In this document: positions 1 through 6,000 of the stretch, in pieces
Position numbering within the stretch: position 1 is the stretch's first letter
Layout of the letters: every line of letters starts with the position of its first letter
Assembly: GCA_905201305.1 (NCBI GenBank)
Contig: CAJKNS010000121.1
Coordinates: 1 to 7,088, forward strand
Direction: 5' to 3'
DNA: 7,088 nucleotides
Source: an uncultured Eubacteriales bacterium
GTDB lineage: Bacteria; Bacillota; Clostridia; Oscillospirales; Oscillospiraceae
Notes under the pieces: generated by a model
Databases searched by the model: none
The model's input: the letters and a program-made list of their open reading frames with translations, nothing else
What the model was told of the DNA's origin: nothing
Made by a program: the position numbers and the translations under genes

Positions 1-21
1 CCCCCTTTGCACGCCTTTCTC

Positions 22-53
22 CTCTATCTTTCGTCGTGCAACGAAAGATGGAG
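22..53. repeat. Inverted repeat / hairpin in the left intergenic region
   Basis: ATCTTTCGT (26-34) and ACGAAAGAT (41-49) are perfect complements around a 6-nt loop. The pairing extends outward through one G-T wobble to 22/53, giving about 13 bp. Neither strand has a T-run after the stem, so it is not a standard intrinsic terminator. GCACG (9-13) could alternatively pair with CGTGC (35-39). It lies beyond the sigF 3' end and just outside the dispersed repeat that starts near 77; it may be part of a larger repeat cut off by the window edge. Function unknown. Confidence 0.5.
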
Positions 54-76
54 CCGCCGGAGGCTGTACCGAAAAG

Positions 77-169
77 AGAATGCCGGTAAACACGTAAAAT
101 CTAAAAGTCCTGTCCCCGAAGGGCGTAAGATTAGCAGAGAGCCCGGTAAACCCATAAAACCTAACCTCC
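77..169 (+). repeat. Intergenic dispersed repeat, left copy (two GGTAAA motif units)
   Basis: Two related motifs of about 25 nt beginning GGTAAAC..(G/A)TAAAA start at 85 and 145, 60 nt apart. Between them are CTGTCCCCGAAGGGCGT (110-126) and a GATTAGCAG stretch. Read on the minus strand, the CCGAAGG core becomes a C(UUCG)G tetraloop hairpin. The whole block aligns by eye with the reverse complement of the right window edge (7088-6995): the first 14 bases (AGAATGCCGGTAAA) are identical and the motif order and spacing are the same. No protein is plausible here. This is a diverged copy of a dispersed intergenic element; I do not recognise a named family. Confidence 0.65.
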
Positions 170-171
170 AG

Positions 172-210
172 CTTCTATTATCTATTATCTATTCCATATT
201 CTCTATTATC
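172..210. repeat. AT-rich low-complexity tract with TCTATTA heptamers
   Basis: TCTATTA occurs at 174-180 and 181-187, continues as TCTATT (188-193) and recurs within CTCTATTATC (201-210). It separates the second GGTAAA unit (145) from an extra copy of the CCCCGAAGGGCGT segment (216-232), so it looks like an expansion or insertion inside the intergenic repeat. No coding or promoter function is supported. Confidence 0.5.
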
Positions 211-215
211 TTCTT

Positions 216-232
216 CTGTCCCCGAAGGGCGT
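216..232. repeat. Second exact copy of a 17-bp segment of the intergenic repeat
   Basis: CTGTCCCCGAAGGGCGT at 216-232 is identical to 110-126. Together with the GGTAAA motifs at 85 and 145, this makes the left intergenic region read as two tandem units (motif plus 17-mer), the second stretched by the heptamer tract. On the minus strand it gives CCC(UUCG)GGG flanked by CTG/CAG, a stable mini-hairpin 40-60 nt after the sigF stop. It has no U-run, so it is at best a weak terminator or a 3'-end stabiliser. Confidence 0.6.
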
Positions 233-272
233 CAGGAAAGCCCCGCGGTCAGTAACCCGCTAAAACTCCCCC

Positions 273-974
273 TCATTCCCCCAAAATCTCCTTCAGCCTC
301 CCCAGTGCCCGCCGCTCCAGCCTGCTAACCTGAACCTGACTCACCCCCAGCACCGCCGCAGTCTTATCCTGGGTCATCCCGCGGAAATACCGCATGCGGA
401 TCACCGCCTGCTGCCTTGGCTCCAGCTGGGAAATGGCGTCTCCCAGCGCCACGGATTCGATGATCTTCTCCTCAATGGCGTCTCCGGGCAGCAGCTGCTC
501 CAGACTGCACCCGTCCTCCCCAGCCGGACGCTGGAGGGAATCCGCTGGCAGCATCGCCGTATCGATCACCGCAATCTCCTGCACCGTCAGCCCGGACGCC
601 TGGGCAATTTCCGACAAATAGGGCTCCCGTCCCAGCTCCAGGGTCATTTTATTCCGCAGAGCACGGAGCCCTGTCGCCTGCTCCTTGATGGTCCGGCTGA
701 CCTTGATGGCGCCGTCGTCCCGCAGAAACCGCCGGATTTCCCCTGCGATTTTCGGCACCGCATAGGTGGAAAACTGGGTGCCGTATGCCGCATCATAGCC
801 GTCAATCGCCTTCAAAAATCCCAGACAGCCCAGCTGATACAGGTCCTCCGGCTCCGTCCCCCGTCCATAAAACCGGCGGACAATGCTCCAAATCAGCCCG
901 GTATTCTCCTGAAGCAGCTGCTCCCGAGCGGCGACGTCTCCCTGCTGCGCCTGATTCAGCAGCGCTGCGGTCAC
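273..974 (-). CDS. sigF: RNA polymerase sporulation sigma factor SigF (SpoIIAC)
   Basis: A 233-residue sigma-70 family protein that directs early forespore transcription after asymmetric division. Region 2 covers about residues 20-90, including the EPEDLYQLGCLGFLKAIDGY core helix and the FSTYAVPKIAGEIRRFLRDD -10-recognition part. Region 3 covers about 90-150. Region 4 covers about 178-228, with the helix-turn-helix at GMTQDKTAAVLGVSQVQVSRLERR. SigG is the closest alternative by sequence, but position as third gene after spoIIAA and spoIIAB identifies SigF. The start is GTG, overlapping the spoIIAB stop by 4 nt (GTGA), with AGGAG 8 nt upstream. The N-terminus begins almost at the LLNQAQQGD helix and is about 20 residues shorter than I recall for Bacillus subtilis SigF (255 aa). 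SpoIIAB holds SigF inactive until SpoIIAA releases it. No strong terminator follows, only weak UUCG hairpins. Confidence 0.93.
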   Translation of the reverse strand: MTAALLNQAQQGDVAAREQLLQENTGLIWSIVRRFYGRGTEPEDLYQLGCLGFLKAIDGYDAAYGTQFSTYAVPKIAGEIRRFLRDDGAIKVSRTIKEQATGLRALRNKMTLELGREPYLSEIAQASGLTVQEIAVIDTAMLPADSLQRPAGEDGCSLEQLLPGDAIEEKIIESVALGDAISQLEPRQQAVIRMRYFRGMTQDKTAAVLGVSQVQVSRLERRALGRLKEILGE

Positions 975-1405
975 GGCTTTCGCTCCTGAAGCCGCCGGGT
1001 CATGGTGACGGTGGTGCCCTTGCCCATCTGGGATTCCACCTGAAGGGAGGACATGAATTTCTCCATAATCGTAAAGCCCATGCCGCTGCGGTCCTGTCCG
1101 CCGGTGGTGAACATGGGCGCCCGGGCAGCGCTGACATCCGGAATGCCCACCCCCTGATCCGCCACCGTTATTTCCACCGTCCGGTCCGGATACACCCGGC
1201 AGCTTAGGGTAATTTCTCCGCTTTCCTCCGGATAGGCGTGGACAATGCAGTTGGTCACCGCCTCGCTGACGGCGGTTTTGATGTCGCTGAGCTCCTCCAG
1301 ATTGGGGTCCAGCGGTGCGATAAATGCCCCCACTGCCGCCCGGGCAAAGGCTTCGTTGCAGCTGCGGCTCACAAATTCCATGGTCAGTTCATTTTCCGGC
1401 TTCAT
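971..1405 (-). CDS. spoIIAB: Anti-sigma F factor / serine kinase SpoIIAB
   Basis: A 144-residue GHKL-fold ATPase that binds and silences SigF and phosphorylates SpoIIAA (family knowledge). Seen here: N box SEAVTNCIVHAY with Glu48 and Asn52; G1 box VADQGVGIPD (82-90); the ATP-lid segment APMFTTGGQDRSGMGFTIME (96-115); and the closing GKGTTV (128-133). The segments EAFAR and SGMGFTIMEKFM closely match my memory of the B. subtilis protein (146 aa), so it appears full length and catalytically intact. The start ATG overlaps the spoIIAA stop as ATGA. AGGAGG (1415-1420), inside the end of spoIIAA, is its ribosome binding site with 9 nt spacing. The 4-nt overlap indicates translational coupling, expected to keep SpoIIAA, SpoIIAB and SigF in balanced amounts. 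Confidence 0.96.
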   Translation of the reverse strand: MKPENELTMEFVSRSCNEAFARAAVGAFIAPLDPNLEELSDIKTAVSEAVTNCIVHAYPEESGEITLSCRVYPDRTVEITVADQGVGIPDVSAARAPMFTTGGQDRSGMGFTIMEKFMSSLQVESQMGKGTTVTMTRRLQERKP

Positions 1406-1722
1406 GCTTTCTCACCTCCTCTGATTTCCGCGATTTGCCCGATGCCAGCCGCCTGAAACACCCGCATGGGCTGGCTCTGCACATGGCAGATCACCAGTCT
1501 CCCCTCCAGCTGCCGCATCCGCCGCACCGCTGCCACCACAATGGCAATGCCGGAGGAGTCCATAAACGTCACGTCTCGGAAGTCCAGAACGCACACCTTG
1601 GGAAGATAGGCGTCGATCTTCTCCCCAATGGTCTTCATGGCGTGCCGGGCTTCGTGGTGGTCGATCTCCCCGGACAGGGTGATGGTCATTTCCTTGTCCT
1701 GCAGGAAGCTTCTGATGTACAT
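1402..1722 (-). CDS. spoIIAA: Anti-sigma F factor antagonist SpoIIAA (STAS domain)
   Basis: A 106-residue single STAS-domain protein. Unphosphorylated SpoIIAA binds SpoIIAB and frees SigF in the forespore; SpoIIAB inactivates it by phosphorylating a serine, and SpoIIE reactivates it (family knowledge). The signature is VLDFRDVTFMDSSGIAIVV (45-63). Ser57 in MDSSG aligns with the phosphorylated serine of B. subtilis SpoIIAA (Ser58). Length is slightly below the 117 aa I recall for that protein. Start ATG at 1722 is preceded by TGGAG with 8 nt spacing. The gene begins only about 40 nt after the folC terminator and is followed by spoIIAB with a 4-nt overlap. dacF, the first gene of the B. subtilis operon, is absent; folC is the upstream neighbour. 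Confidence 0.95.
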   Translation of the reverse strand: MYIRSFLQDKEMTITLSGEIDHHEARHAMKTIGEKIDAYLPKVCVLDFRDVTFMDSSGIAIVVAAVRRMRQLEGRLVICHVQSQPMRVFQAAGIGQIAEIRGGEKA

Positions 1723-1749
1723 AGCGATCGCTCCATTCCTTTTTTTGCC

Positions 1750-1763
1750 ATATTATCATAGCA
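1750..1763 (-). promoter_or_regulatory. Possible extended -10 promoter for spoIIAA-spoIIAB-sigF
   Basis: On the minus strand TGCTATGATAATAT contains TGC-TATGAT, a good extended -10 box (TGnTATAAT type), about 30 nt before the spoIIAA start. No convincing -35 lies at 16-18 nt; TCGACA (1782-1787) resembles one but is 21 nt away and inside the terminator loop. I see no sigma-H box (AGGA....GAAT type), although sigma H drives this operon in Bacillus. The site begins within the T-run of the folC terminator, so little room is left for another promoter. Low confidence. Confidence 0.3.
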
Positions 1764-1802
1764 AAAAGCCCGCGTGCATTCTGTCGAAGGAATGCACGCG
1801 GG
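1763..1802 (-). terminator. Intrinsic terminator after folC
   Basis: On the minus strand CCCGCGTGCATTC (1802-1790) pairs perfectly with GAATGCACGCGGG (1781-1769) around an 8-nt loop (CTTCGACA). It is followed by C and TTTTT (1767-1763). The stem starts 8 nt after the folC stop. A 13-bp GC-rich stem with a T-run is a strong rho-independent terminator that should separate folC from the spoIIA operon. Confidence 0.9.
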
Positions 1803-1810
1803 GAAATTTT

Positions 1811-3070
1811 CTATTGATTCATAACCGGTTCCAGCACCTTCAGCGCCTCCCCTGCTCCAAACACCGATCCGCACACCACAATCAGATTCCCCTGATCCTT
1901 CCGTGCTTTTTCCAGCGCTCCCTGAACATCCTCGCACCAGTCCGCTTTTGTATACGAACCGGCAGTTTTGGCGATCTCCTCCGGGGTAAGGGATCTGGGA
2001 AGTCCCACGGTGCAGCCGATCACATGCTCCGCGATTTTTGCGATCTCGGGAATGCAGACCCCATAGTCCTTATCCTTCATCATGCTCACCACGGCGGTGA
2101 TGCGCCGGTCCGAAAACAGCTCCCTCAAAGTTTTGCACAGGGCGTCGATGCCCCCGGGATTATGCCCCGCGTCAATGAGATAGTCGGGTTTTCCGGAAAT
2201 ATACTGGAGCCGACCTGCCCACGAAACCCTTCGAAATGCCTGCTTCACCGCATCCTCCGGCAGCTCCAGCACCCGGGTGATTTCCCAGGCAGCGGCGGCA
2301 TTTTCCATCTGATAATCCCCCAGCAGCGGGATTTCCAGCGTCGAACCTGCGCACAGGAATTTCGTCCCGTTCCTGTCCTGCTGCAGCGGCTCCACCTCCG
2401 GCGCAGCATACAATGGCGCATGCACCCGTTCCGCCTGCCGGGCAATCACCCCAAAGACCTCCGGCTTCTGCCGTGCCACAACCACCGGCACCTCCGGCTT
2501 GATAATGCCCGCCTTTTCTCCGGCGATTTTCTCCAGGGTATCCCCCAGAATTTGGGTATGATCCAGAGAAATGGAGGTGATGCAGCAGACCGCAGGCTGT
2601 TTCACCAGATTGGTGGGGTCCGTTCGTCCGCCCAAGCCCACCTCCAGCACCGCATAATCCACCTTCGCCCGGGCAAATGCCAAAAAGCCCATGGCAGTCA
2701 CCAGCTCAAATTCGTTCACCGGCTCAAAGCCCTGCTTTTCCAGTGCCGTTTCCGCTGCCATCACCGTTTCATAGCAGGAAATCAGGTCTTGTTCCGAGAT
2801 ATTTTTTCCGTCGATTCGAATCCGCTCCCGGAATTCCACCAGATAGGGGGACGTAAACAGTCCCACCCGGCAGCCGCATGCCCCCAGCGCCGCTGCCGTC
2901 ATGGCGGAAACGCTGCCCTTGCCGTTGGTGCCCGCAATGTGGACCACCCGCAGCTGCTCCTGTGGGTTCCCCAGCGCATCCATGAGCCTGCGGATTCGGT
3001 TCAGAGTCGGTCCCCCGCCGGAAAATGTCCTGCGGCTGTGGATTCCCGCCAGTGCTTCTTCATATGTCAT
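1811..3070 (-). CDS. folC: Bifunctional folylpolyglutamate synthase / dihydrofolate synthase
   Basis: A 419-residue Mur-ligase-type enzyme that adds glutamate to dihydropteroate and/or reduced folates with ATP. Motifs in order: FSGGGPTLNRIRRLM (16-30); P-loop HIAGTNGKGSVSAMTAAAL (44-62); LFTSPYLVEFRERIRIDG (71-88); EVGLGGRTDPTN (143-154); SLDHTQILGDTLEKIAGEKAGIIKP (168-192), with the EKAGI lysine; WAGRLQ (284-289); IDAGHNPGG (299-307), where the family usually has DGAHNP; and CGSVFGAGEAL near the C-terminus. Length is normal for the family. I chose the ATG at 3070 because GGAGGG lies 8 nt upstream and the FolC N-terminus fits; the frame stays open to 3178 only by running through a hairpin and the MITE end. 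Following valS matches the B. subtilis order. Whether it adds dihydrofolate synthase activity is not decidable from sequence alone. Confidence 0.95.
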   Translation of the reverse strand: MTYEEALAGIHSRRTFSGGGPTLNRIRRLMDALGNPQEQLRVVHIAGTNGKGSVSAMTAAALGACGCRVGLFTSPYLVEFRERIRIDGKNISEQDLISCYETVMAAETALEKQGFEPVNEFELVTAMGFLAFARAKVDYAVLEVGLGGRTDPTNLVKQPAVCCITSISLDHTQILGDTLEKIAGEKAGIIKPEVPVVVARQKPEVFGVIARQAERVHAPLYAAPEVEPLQQDRNGTKFLCAGSTLEIPLLGDYQMENAAAAWEITRVLELPEDAVKQAFRRVSWAGRLQYISGKPDYLIDAGHNPGGIDALCKTLRELFSDRRITAVVSMMKDKDYGVCIPEIAKIAEHVIGCTVGLPRSLTPEEIAKTAGSYTKADWCEDVQGALEKARKDQGNLIVVCGSVFGAGEALKVLEPVMNQ

Positions 3071-3083
3071 ATGTTTTCCCTCC

Positions 3084-3119
3084 AAAAAGACCGCCGCCAG
3101 CTTGGCAGCGGTCTTTTTT
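3084..3119 (-). terminator. Terminator-like hairpin abutting the folC ribosome binding site
   Basis: Minus strand GACCGCTGCCA (3113-3103) pairs with TGGCGGCGGTC (3099-3089) over 11 bp with one G-U pair and an AGC loop. It is preceded by AAAAAA and followed by TTTTT (3088-3084). It also reads as a terminator on the plus strand (T6 at 3114-3119). The minus-strand T-run runs straight into the folC Shine-Dalgarno GGAGGG (3083-3078). It could be the valS terminator, leaking into folC, or a folC attenuator. No folC promoter fits between it and the gene. Confidence 0.7.
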
Positions 3120-3126
3120 GTCCAAG

Positions 3127-3294
3127 TTAAGGCAATACCGCACAAATTGGCAAGAGAGTCTGGCGAGAGATTTTTCATCAGAAAAAGGTGTAAAACCGCA
3201 GGAATACTTTGTGTATTTCAAGGTTTTACAAACGCATTTCTGGTGGAAAAGATCCGTCAGAATCCGCAGACGCATTTGTGCGGTGTTGCCTTAA
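3127..3294. mobile_element. MITE-like palindromic element between valS and folC
   Basis: The ends are 21-bp inverted repeats (3127-3147 and 3274-3294) that differ at one position; the core is AAGGCAATACCGCACAAAT. Each end terminates in TTAA (3127-3130 and 3291-3294), compatible with a TA or TTAA target duplication. The complementarity continues inward: subterminal ATTTTTCATCAGAAA aligns with ATCTTTTCCACCAGAAA of the other arm, and the centre carries GTAAAACC (3190-3197) / GGTTTTAC (3222-3229) with a nested AATAC/GTATT stem. The 168-bp element is therefore an end-to-end imperfect palindrome with no coding capacity. It sits 12 nt after the valS stop and 8 nt before the A-run of the folC hairpin. 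I do not recognise the parent transposon; the TA-containing ends would suit an IS630/Tc1-mariner-type source, which is inference. Confidence 0.75.
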
Positions 3295-3306
3295 GAATGC
3301 AGCGAA

Positions 3307-5940
3307 TTATTTCTGTAATCTCTTTTTGCTTTCCTCCAGCTGATCGATGATCGCATGGAGCTTCTCCGCCTTTTCCTTCTCGCCATTCACCACATTTTCG
3401 GGTGCCTTTGCCAAGAAGCCGGGGTTGGAGAGCTTTTTCTCGATGCCCTCCAGGCTCTTGCGGTTTTTGGTCAGCTCCTTCTCAATGCGCTGGAGCTCCT
3501 TCTCAAAGTCGATGAGCTGATCCATGGGCATATAGAGCTTTGCATCGTGGGTGACGCAGGACGCCATATCCTCCGCGCCCTCCGGCTCGGTATCGGTAAC
3601 CACCAGATTGTCGGAATAAGCCAGCTTCATAATGAACGCCTGTCCCTGCCCGTACACCTTCTGATTCTCGGTGACGATATACAGGGTGGACTTCTTGCTG
3701 GGGGGCACGTTCATCTCTGCCCGGCGGTTCCGAACCGCGCGGATGGCAGCCATGATCTGCTCCATGGCGGCTTCCTCTGCGGGGAAATTCAGGCTGTCCG
3801 AATTCTCGGGCCATTTTGCCACCATAATGCTCTCGCCCTCATGGGGAATCGCCTGCCAAATCTCCTCGGTAATAAACGGCATAAAGGGATGCAGCAGCCG
3901 CAGGAACTGGTCCAGCACATAGACGAGAACCTGCTGGGCAACGGTCTTGCTCTCCTGATCGTCCGCATACAGCCGGGACTTGGTGAGCTCGATATACCAG
4001 TCGCAGTAGTCGTCCCAAATGAAGTCATAGATCTTCTGCACCGCAATGCCCAGCTCATATTTGTCCATGTTCTCGGTGACCTCGGAGATCAGGCGGCTCA
4101 GCTTGGAGAGAATCCACTTGTCCTCCTGCTCCAGCTTGTCCATAGCGGGCAGACCGGGCTGGTCGATGGTCAGGTTCATGAGCACATAGCGGCTGGCGTT
4201 CCAAATCTTATTGGCAAAGTTCCGCATCGCCTCGCAGCGCTCCACATAGAAGCGCATGTCGTTTCCGGGGCTGTTGCCGGTAATCATGTTCATGCGCAGA
4301 GCGTCTGCGCCGTACTGCTTTACCATCTCCAGCGGGTCGATGCCGTTGCCCAGAGACTTTGACATCTTTCTGCCCTTGTCGTCCCGGACCAGACCGTGCA
4401 TGAGCACCGTGTGGAAGGGGGTCTTTCCGGTATGCTCGCAGCCGGAGAAGATCATTCTTGCCACCCAGAAGAAAATGATGTCGTAGCCGGTGACCAGCAC
4501 ATCCGTGGGATAGAAGTAGTCAAGATCCTCGGTTTTATCGGGCCAGCCCAGGGTTTCAAAGGGCCATAGGGCGGAGGAGAACCAGGTATCGAGCACGTCC
4601 TCCTCCCGGACGATGTGCCCCGAGCCGCAGTGGCAGCACTGGGTGGGGTCCTCGCGGGAAACGGTATATTCGCCGCAGTCCTGGCATTTCCATGCGGGAA
4701 TCTGATGACCCCACCAGAGCTGACGGGAGATACACCAGTCGTGGACATTTTCCATCCAGTTGAGATAGGTCTTGGTGAAGCGCTCGGGCACGAACTTCGT
4801 CTCGCCGTCCTCCACCACCCGGATTGCCTCCTTGGCAAGGGGCTTCATCTTTACAAACCACTGGGCGGAGATCAGCGGCTCCACATCGTTGTGGCAGCGA
4901 TAGCAGGTGGAGACATTGTGGGTGTAGTCCTCGATCTTCTCCAGATACCCCTGCTCCTCCAGATCGTGAATCACAGCCTTCCGGCATTCATACCGGTCCA
5001 TGCCCTCGTAGGGTCCGCCCTGAGCATTGATTTTGCCGTCGTCGCCAATCACGCGGATGATCTCCAGATTGTGCCGCTGACCCACCTCAAAGTCGTTGGG
5101 GTCATGGGCAGGGGTCATCTTCACGCAGCCGGTGCCGAAGTCCATTTCCACATAGTCGTCGGCAACAATGGGAATCTCCCGGTTCATAATGGGCAGAATG
5201 CAGGTCTTGCCCACCAAATCCTTGTAGCGCTCATCGCTGGGGTTCACAGCCACGCCGGTGTCGCCCATCATGGTTTCCGGACGGGTGGTGGCTACCACCA
5301 GATACTTGCCCGGCTGGTCCTTGATGGGATAGCGGAGATGCCACAGCTTGCCGGGCTTCTCGGCGTATTCTACCTCGGCGTCGGACAGGGCTGTGCGGCA
5401 ATGGGGACACCAGTTGATGATCCGGCTGCCCTTGTAGATATAGCCCTTTTCATACAGGCGCACGAACACCTCGCGCACCGCCTTGGAGCAGCCCTCGTCC
5501 ATGGTGAACCGATGGCGCTCCCAGTCGCAGGAGGAGCCAAGGGTCTTCTGCTGCTCTACAATCCGGTCGCCGTACTGCTCCTTCCACGCCCAAACGCGCT
5601 CCAGGAACTTTTCACGGCCCAAATCGTAGCGGGTAAGCCCCTCCTTCCGGAGCTCCTCCTCCACCTTGATCTGGGTGGCGATGCCCGCGTGGTCATAGCC
5701 CGGAAGCCAGAGTGCGCAGTAGCCCTGCATGCGCTTGAACCGGGTGAGGATATCCTGAAGGGTGCAGTCCATGGCATGACCCATGTGCAGCTGACCGGTA
5801 ACGTTGGGTGGGGGCATAACAATGGTAAAGGGCTTCTTGTCCGGGTCTTTTTTGGCATGGAAATAGCCGCCCTTTTGCCACATCTCATAGATGCTGCCCT
5901 CTACCTGCTGGGGGTCGTAAATCTTCGGCAGTTCTTTCAT
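3307..5940 (-). CDS. valS: Valyl-tRNA synthetase
   Basis: An 877-residue cytoplasmic class I synthetase that charges tRNA-Val and edits mischarged threonine; length matches bacterial ValRS (about 880 aa). Domains: Rossmann fold with NVTGQLHMGHA (HIGH box HMGH, 52-55) and WLPGYDHAGIATQ, typical of ValRS rather than Ile/LeuRS; CP1 editing domain about 190-340 with VATTRPETMMGDTGVAV; Cys pairs CPHC (about 178), CYRC (about 346), CQDC and CCHC (about 419-438), probably zinc-binding; GRKMSKSLGNGIDP (KMSKS about 525-529); anticodon-binding domain about 605-760 with WDDYCDWYIE; and a C-terminal coiled-coil arm from about 810. The ATG at 5940 gives the family N-terminus MKELPKIYDP and has AAGGAG 12 nt upstream, a rather long gap. 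An in-frame ATG at 6036 would add 32 residues made from intergenic repeats and is disfavoured. A T-box controls it; folC follows. Confidence 0.98.
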   Translation of the reverse strand: MKELPKIYDPQQVEGSIYEMWQKGGYFHAKKDPDKKPFTIVMPPPNVTGQLHMGHAMDCTLQDILTRFKRMQGYCALWLPGYDHAGIATQIKVEEELRKEGLTRYDLGREKFLERVWAWKEQYGDRIVEQQKTLGSSCDWERHRFTMDEGCSKAVREVFVRLYEKGYIYKGSRIINWCPHCRTALSDAEVEYAEKPGKLWHLRYPIKDQPGKYLVVATTRPETMMGDTGVAVNPSDERYKDLVGKTCILPIMNREIPIVADDYVEMDFGTGCVKMTPAHDPNDFEVGQRHNLEIIRVIGDDGKINAQGGPYEGMDRYECRKAVIHDLEEQGYLEKIEDYTHNVSTCYRCHNDVEPLISAQWFVKMKPLAKEAIRVVEDGETKFVPERFTKTYLNWMENVHDWCISRQLWWGHQIPAWKCQDCGEYTVSREDPTQCCHCGSGHIVREEDVLDTWFSSALWPFETLGWPDKTEDLDYFYPTDVLVTGYDIIFFWVARMIFSGCEHTGKTPFHTVLMHGLVRDDKGRKMSKSLGNGIDPLEMVKQYGADALRMNMITGNSPGNDMRFYVERCEAMRNFANKIWNASRYVLMNLTIDQPGLPAMDKLEQEDKWILSKLSRLISEVTENMDKYELGIAVQKIYDFIWDDYCDWYIELTKSRLYADDQESKTVAQQVLVYVLDQFLRLLHPFMPFITEEIWQAIPHEGESIMVAKWPENSDSLNFPAEEAAMEQIMAAIRAVRNRRAEMNVPPSKKSTLYIVTENQKVYGQGQAFIMKLAYSDNLVVTDTEPEGAEDMASCVTHDAKLYMPMDQLIDFEKELQRIEKELTKNRKSLEGIEKKLSNPGFLAKAPENVVNGEKEKAEKLHAIIDQLEESKKRLQK

Positions 5941-5952
5941 AAAATCAATCAA

Positions 5953-5958
5953 CTCCTT
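5953..5958 (-). promoter_or_regulatory. valS ribosome binding site
   Basis: AAGGAG is the strongest Shine-Dalgarno match upstream of valS and decides for the start at 5940 over the upstream ATG at 6036. The upstream ATG has only AAAGGA, which is part of a 23-bp repeat unit. The gap from AAGGAG to ATG is 12 nt, longer than for the other genes here (7-9 nt). Confidence 0.7.
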
Positions 5959-6000
5959 GTTTATTTTCCACTTGAAACACCGCGAAAATTCGCCTGTCGA

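Noticed and set aside
77..232. CRISPR array or tRNA-like repeats in the left region
   Set aside because: There are only two units, they are diverged in the motif part, the spacers are not unique or of constant size, and there are no cas genes or tRNA-like cloverleaf.
7..255. 82-codon open frame in the left intergenic region
   Set aside because: It would need a TTG start with no ribosome binding site and is made of repeat motifs and the heptamer tract. Its composition is basic and repetitive with no family resemblance.
1731..1746. AAAGGAATG as a sigma-H -35 box for spoIIA
   Set aside because: No GAAT-type -10 element follows at 11-12 nt, and the site overlaps the spoIIAA ribosome binding region.
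1628..3130. 500-codon open frame on the plus strand
   Set aside because: It is antisense to folC and the spoIIAA 5' end and crosses two terminator hairpins. The translation is rich in His, Arg, Pro and Cys with no domain.
1811..3178. Longer folC starting at 3178
   Set aside because: The extra 36 codons run through the MITE end and the terminator-like hairpin. The ATG at 3070 has GGAGGG at good spacing.
3025..3294. Small open frames on both strands within and next to the MITE
   Set aside because: They follow the palindromic element and the folC 5' end, have no ribosome binding sites, and give mirrored translations expected of an inverted repeat.
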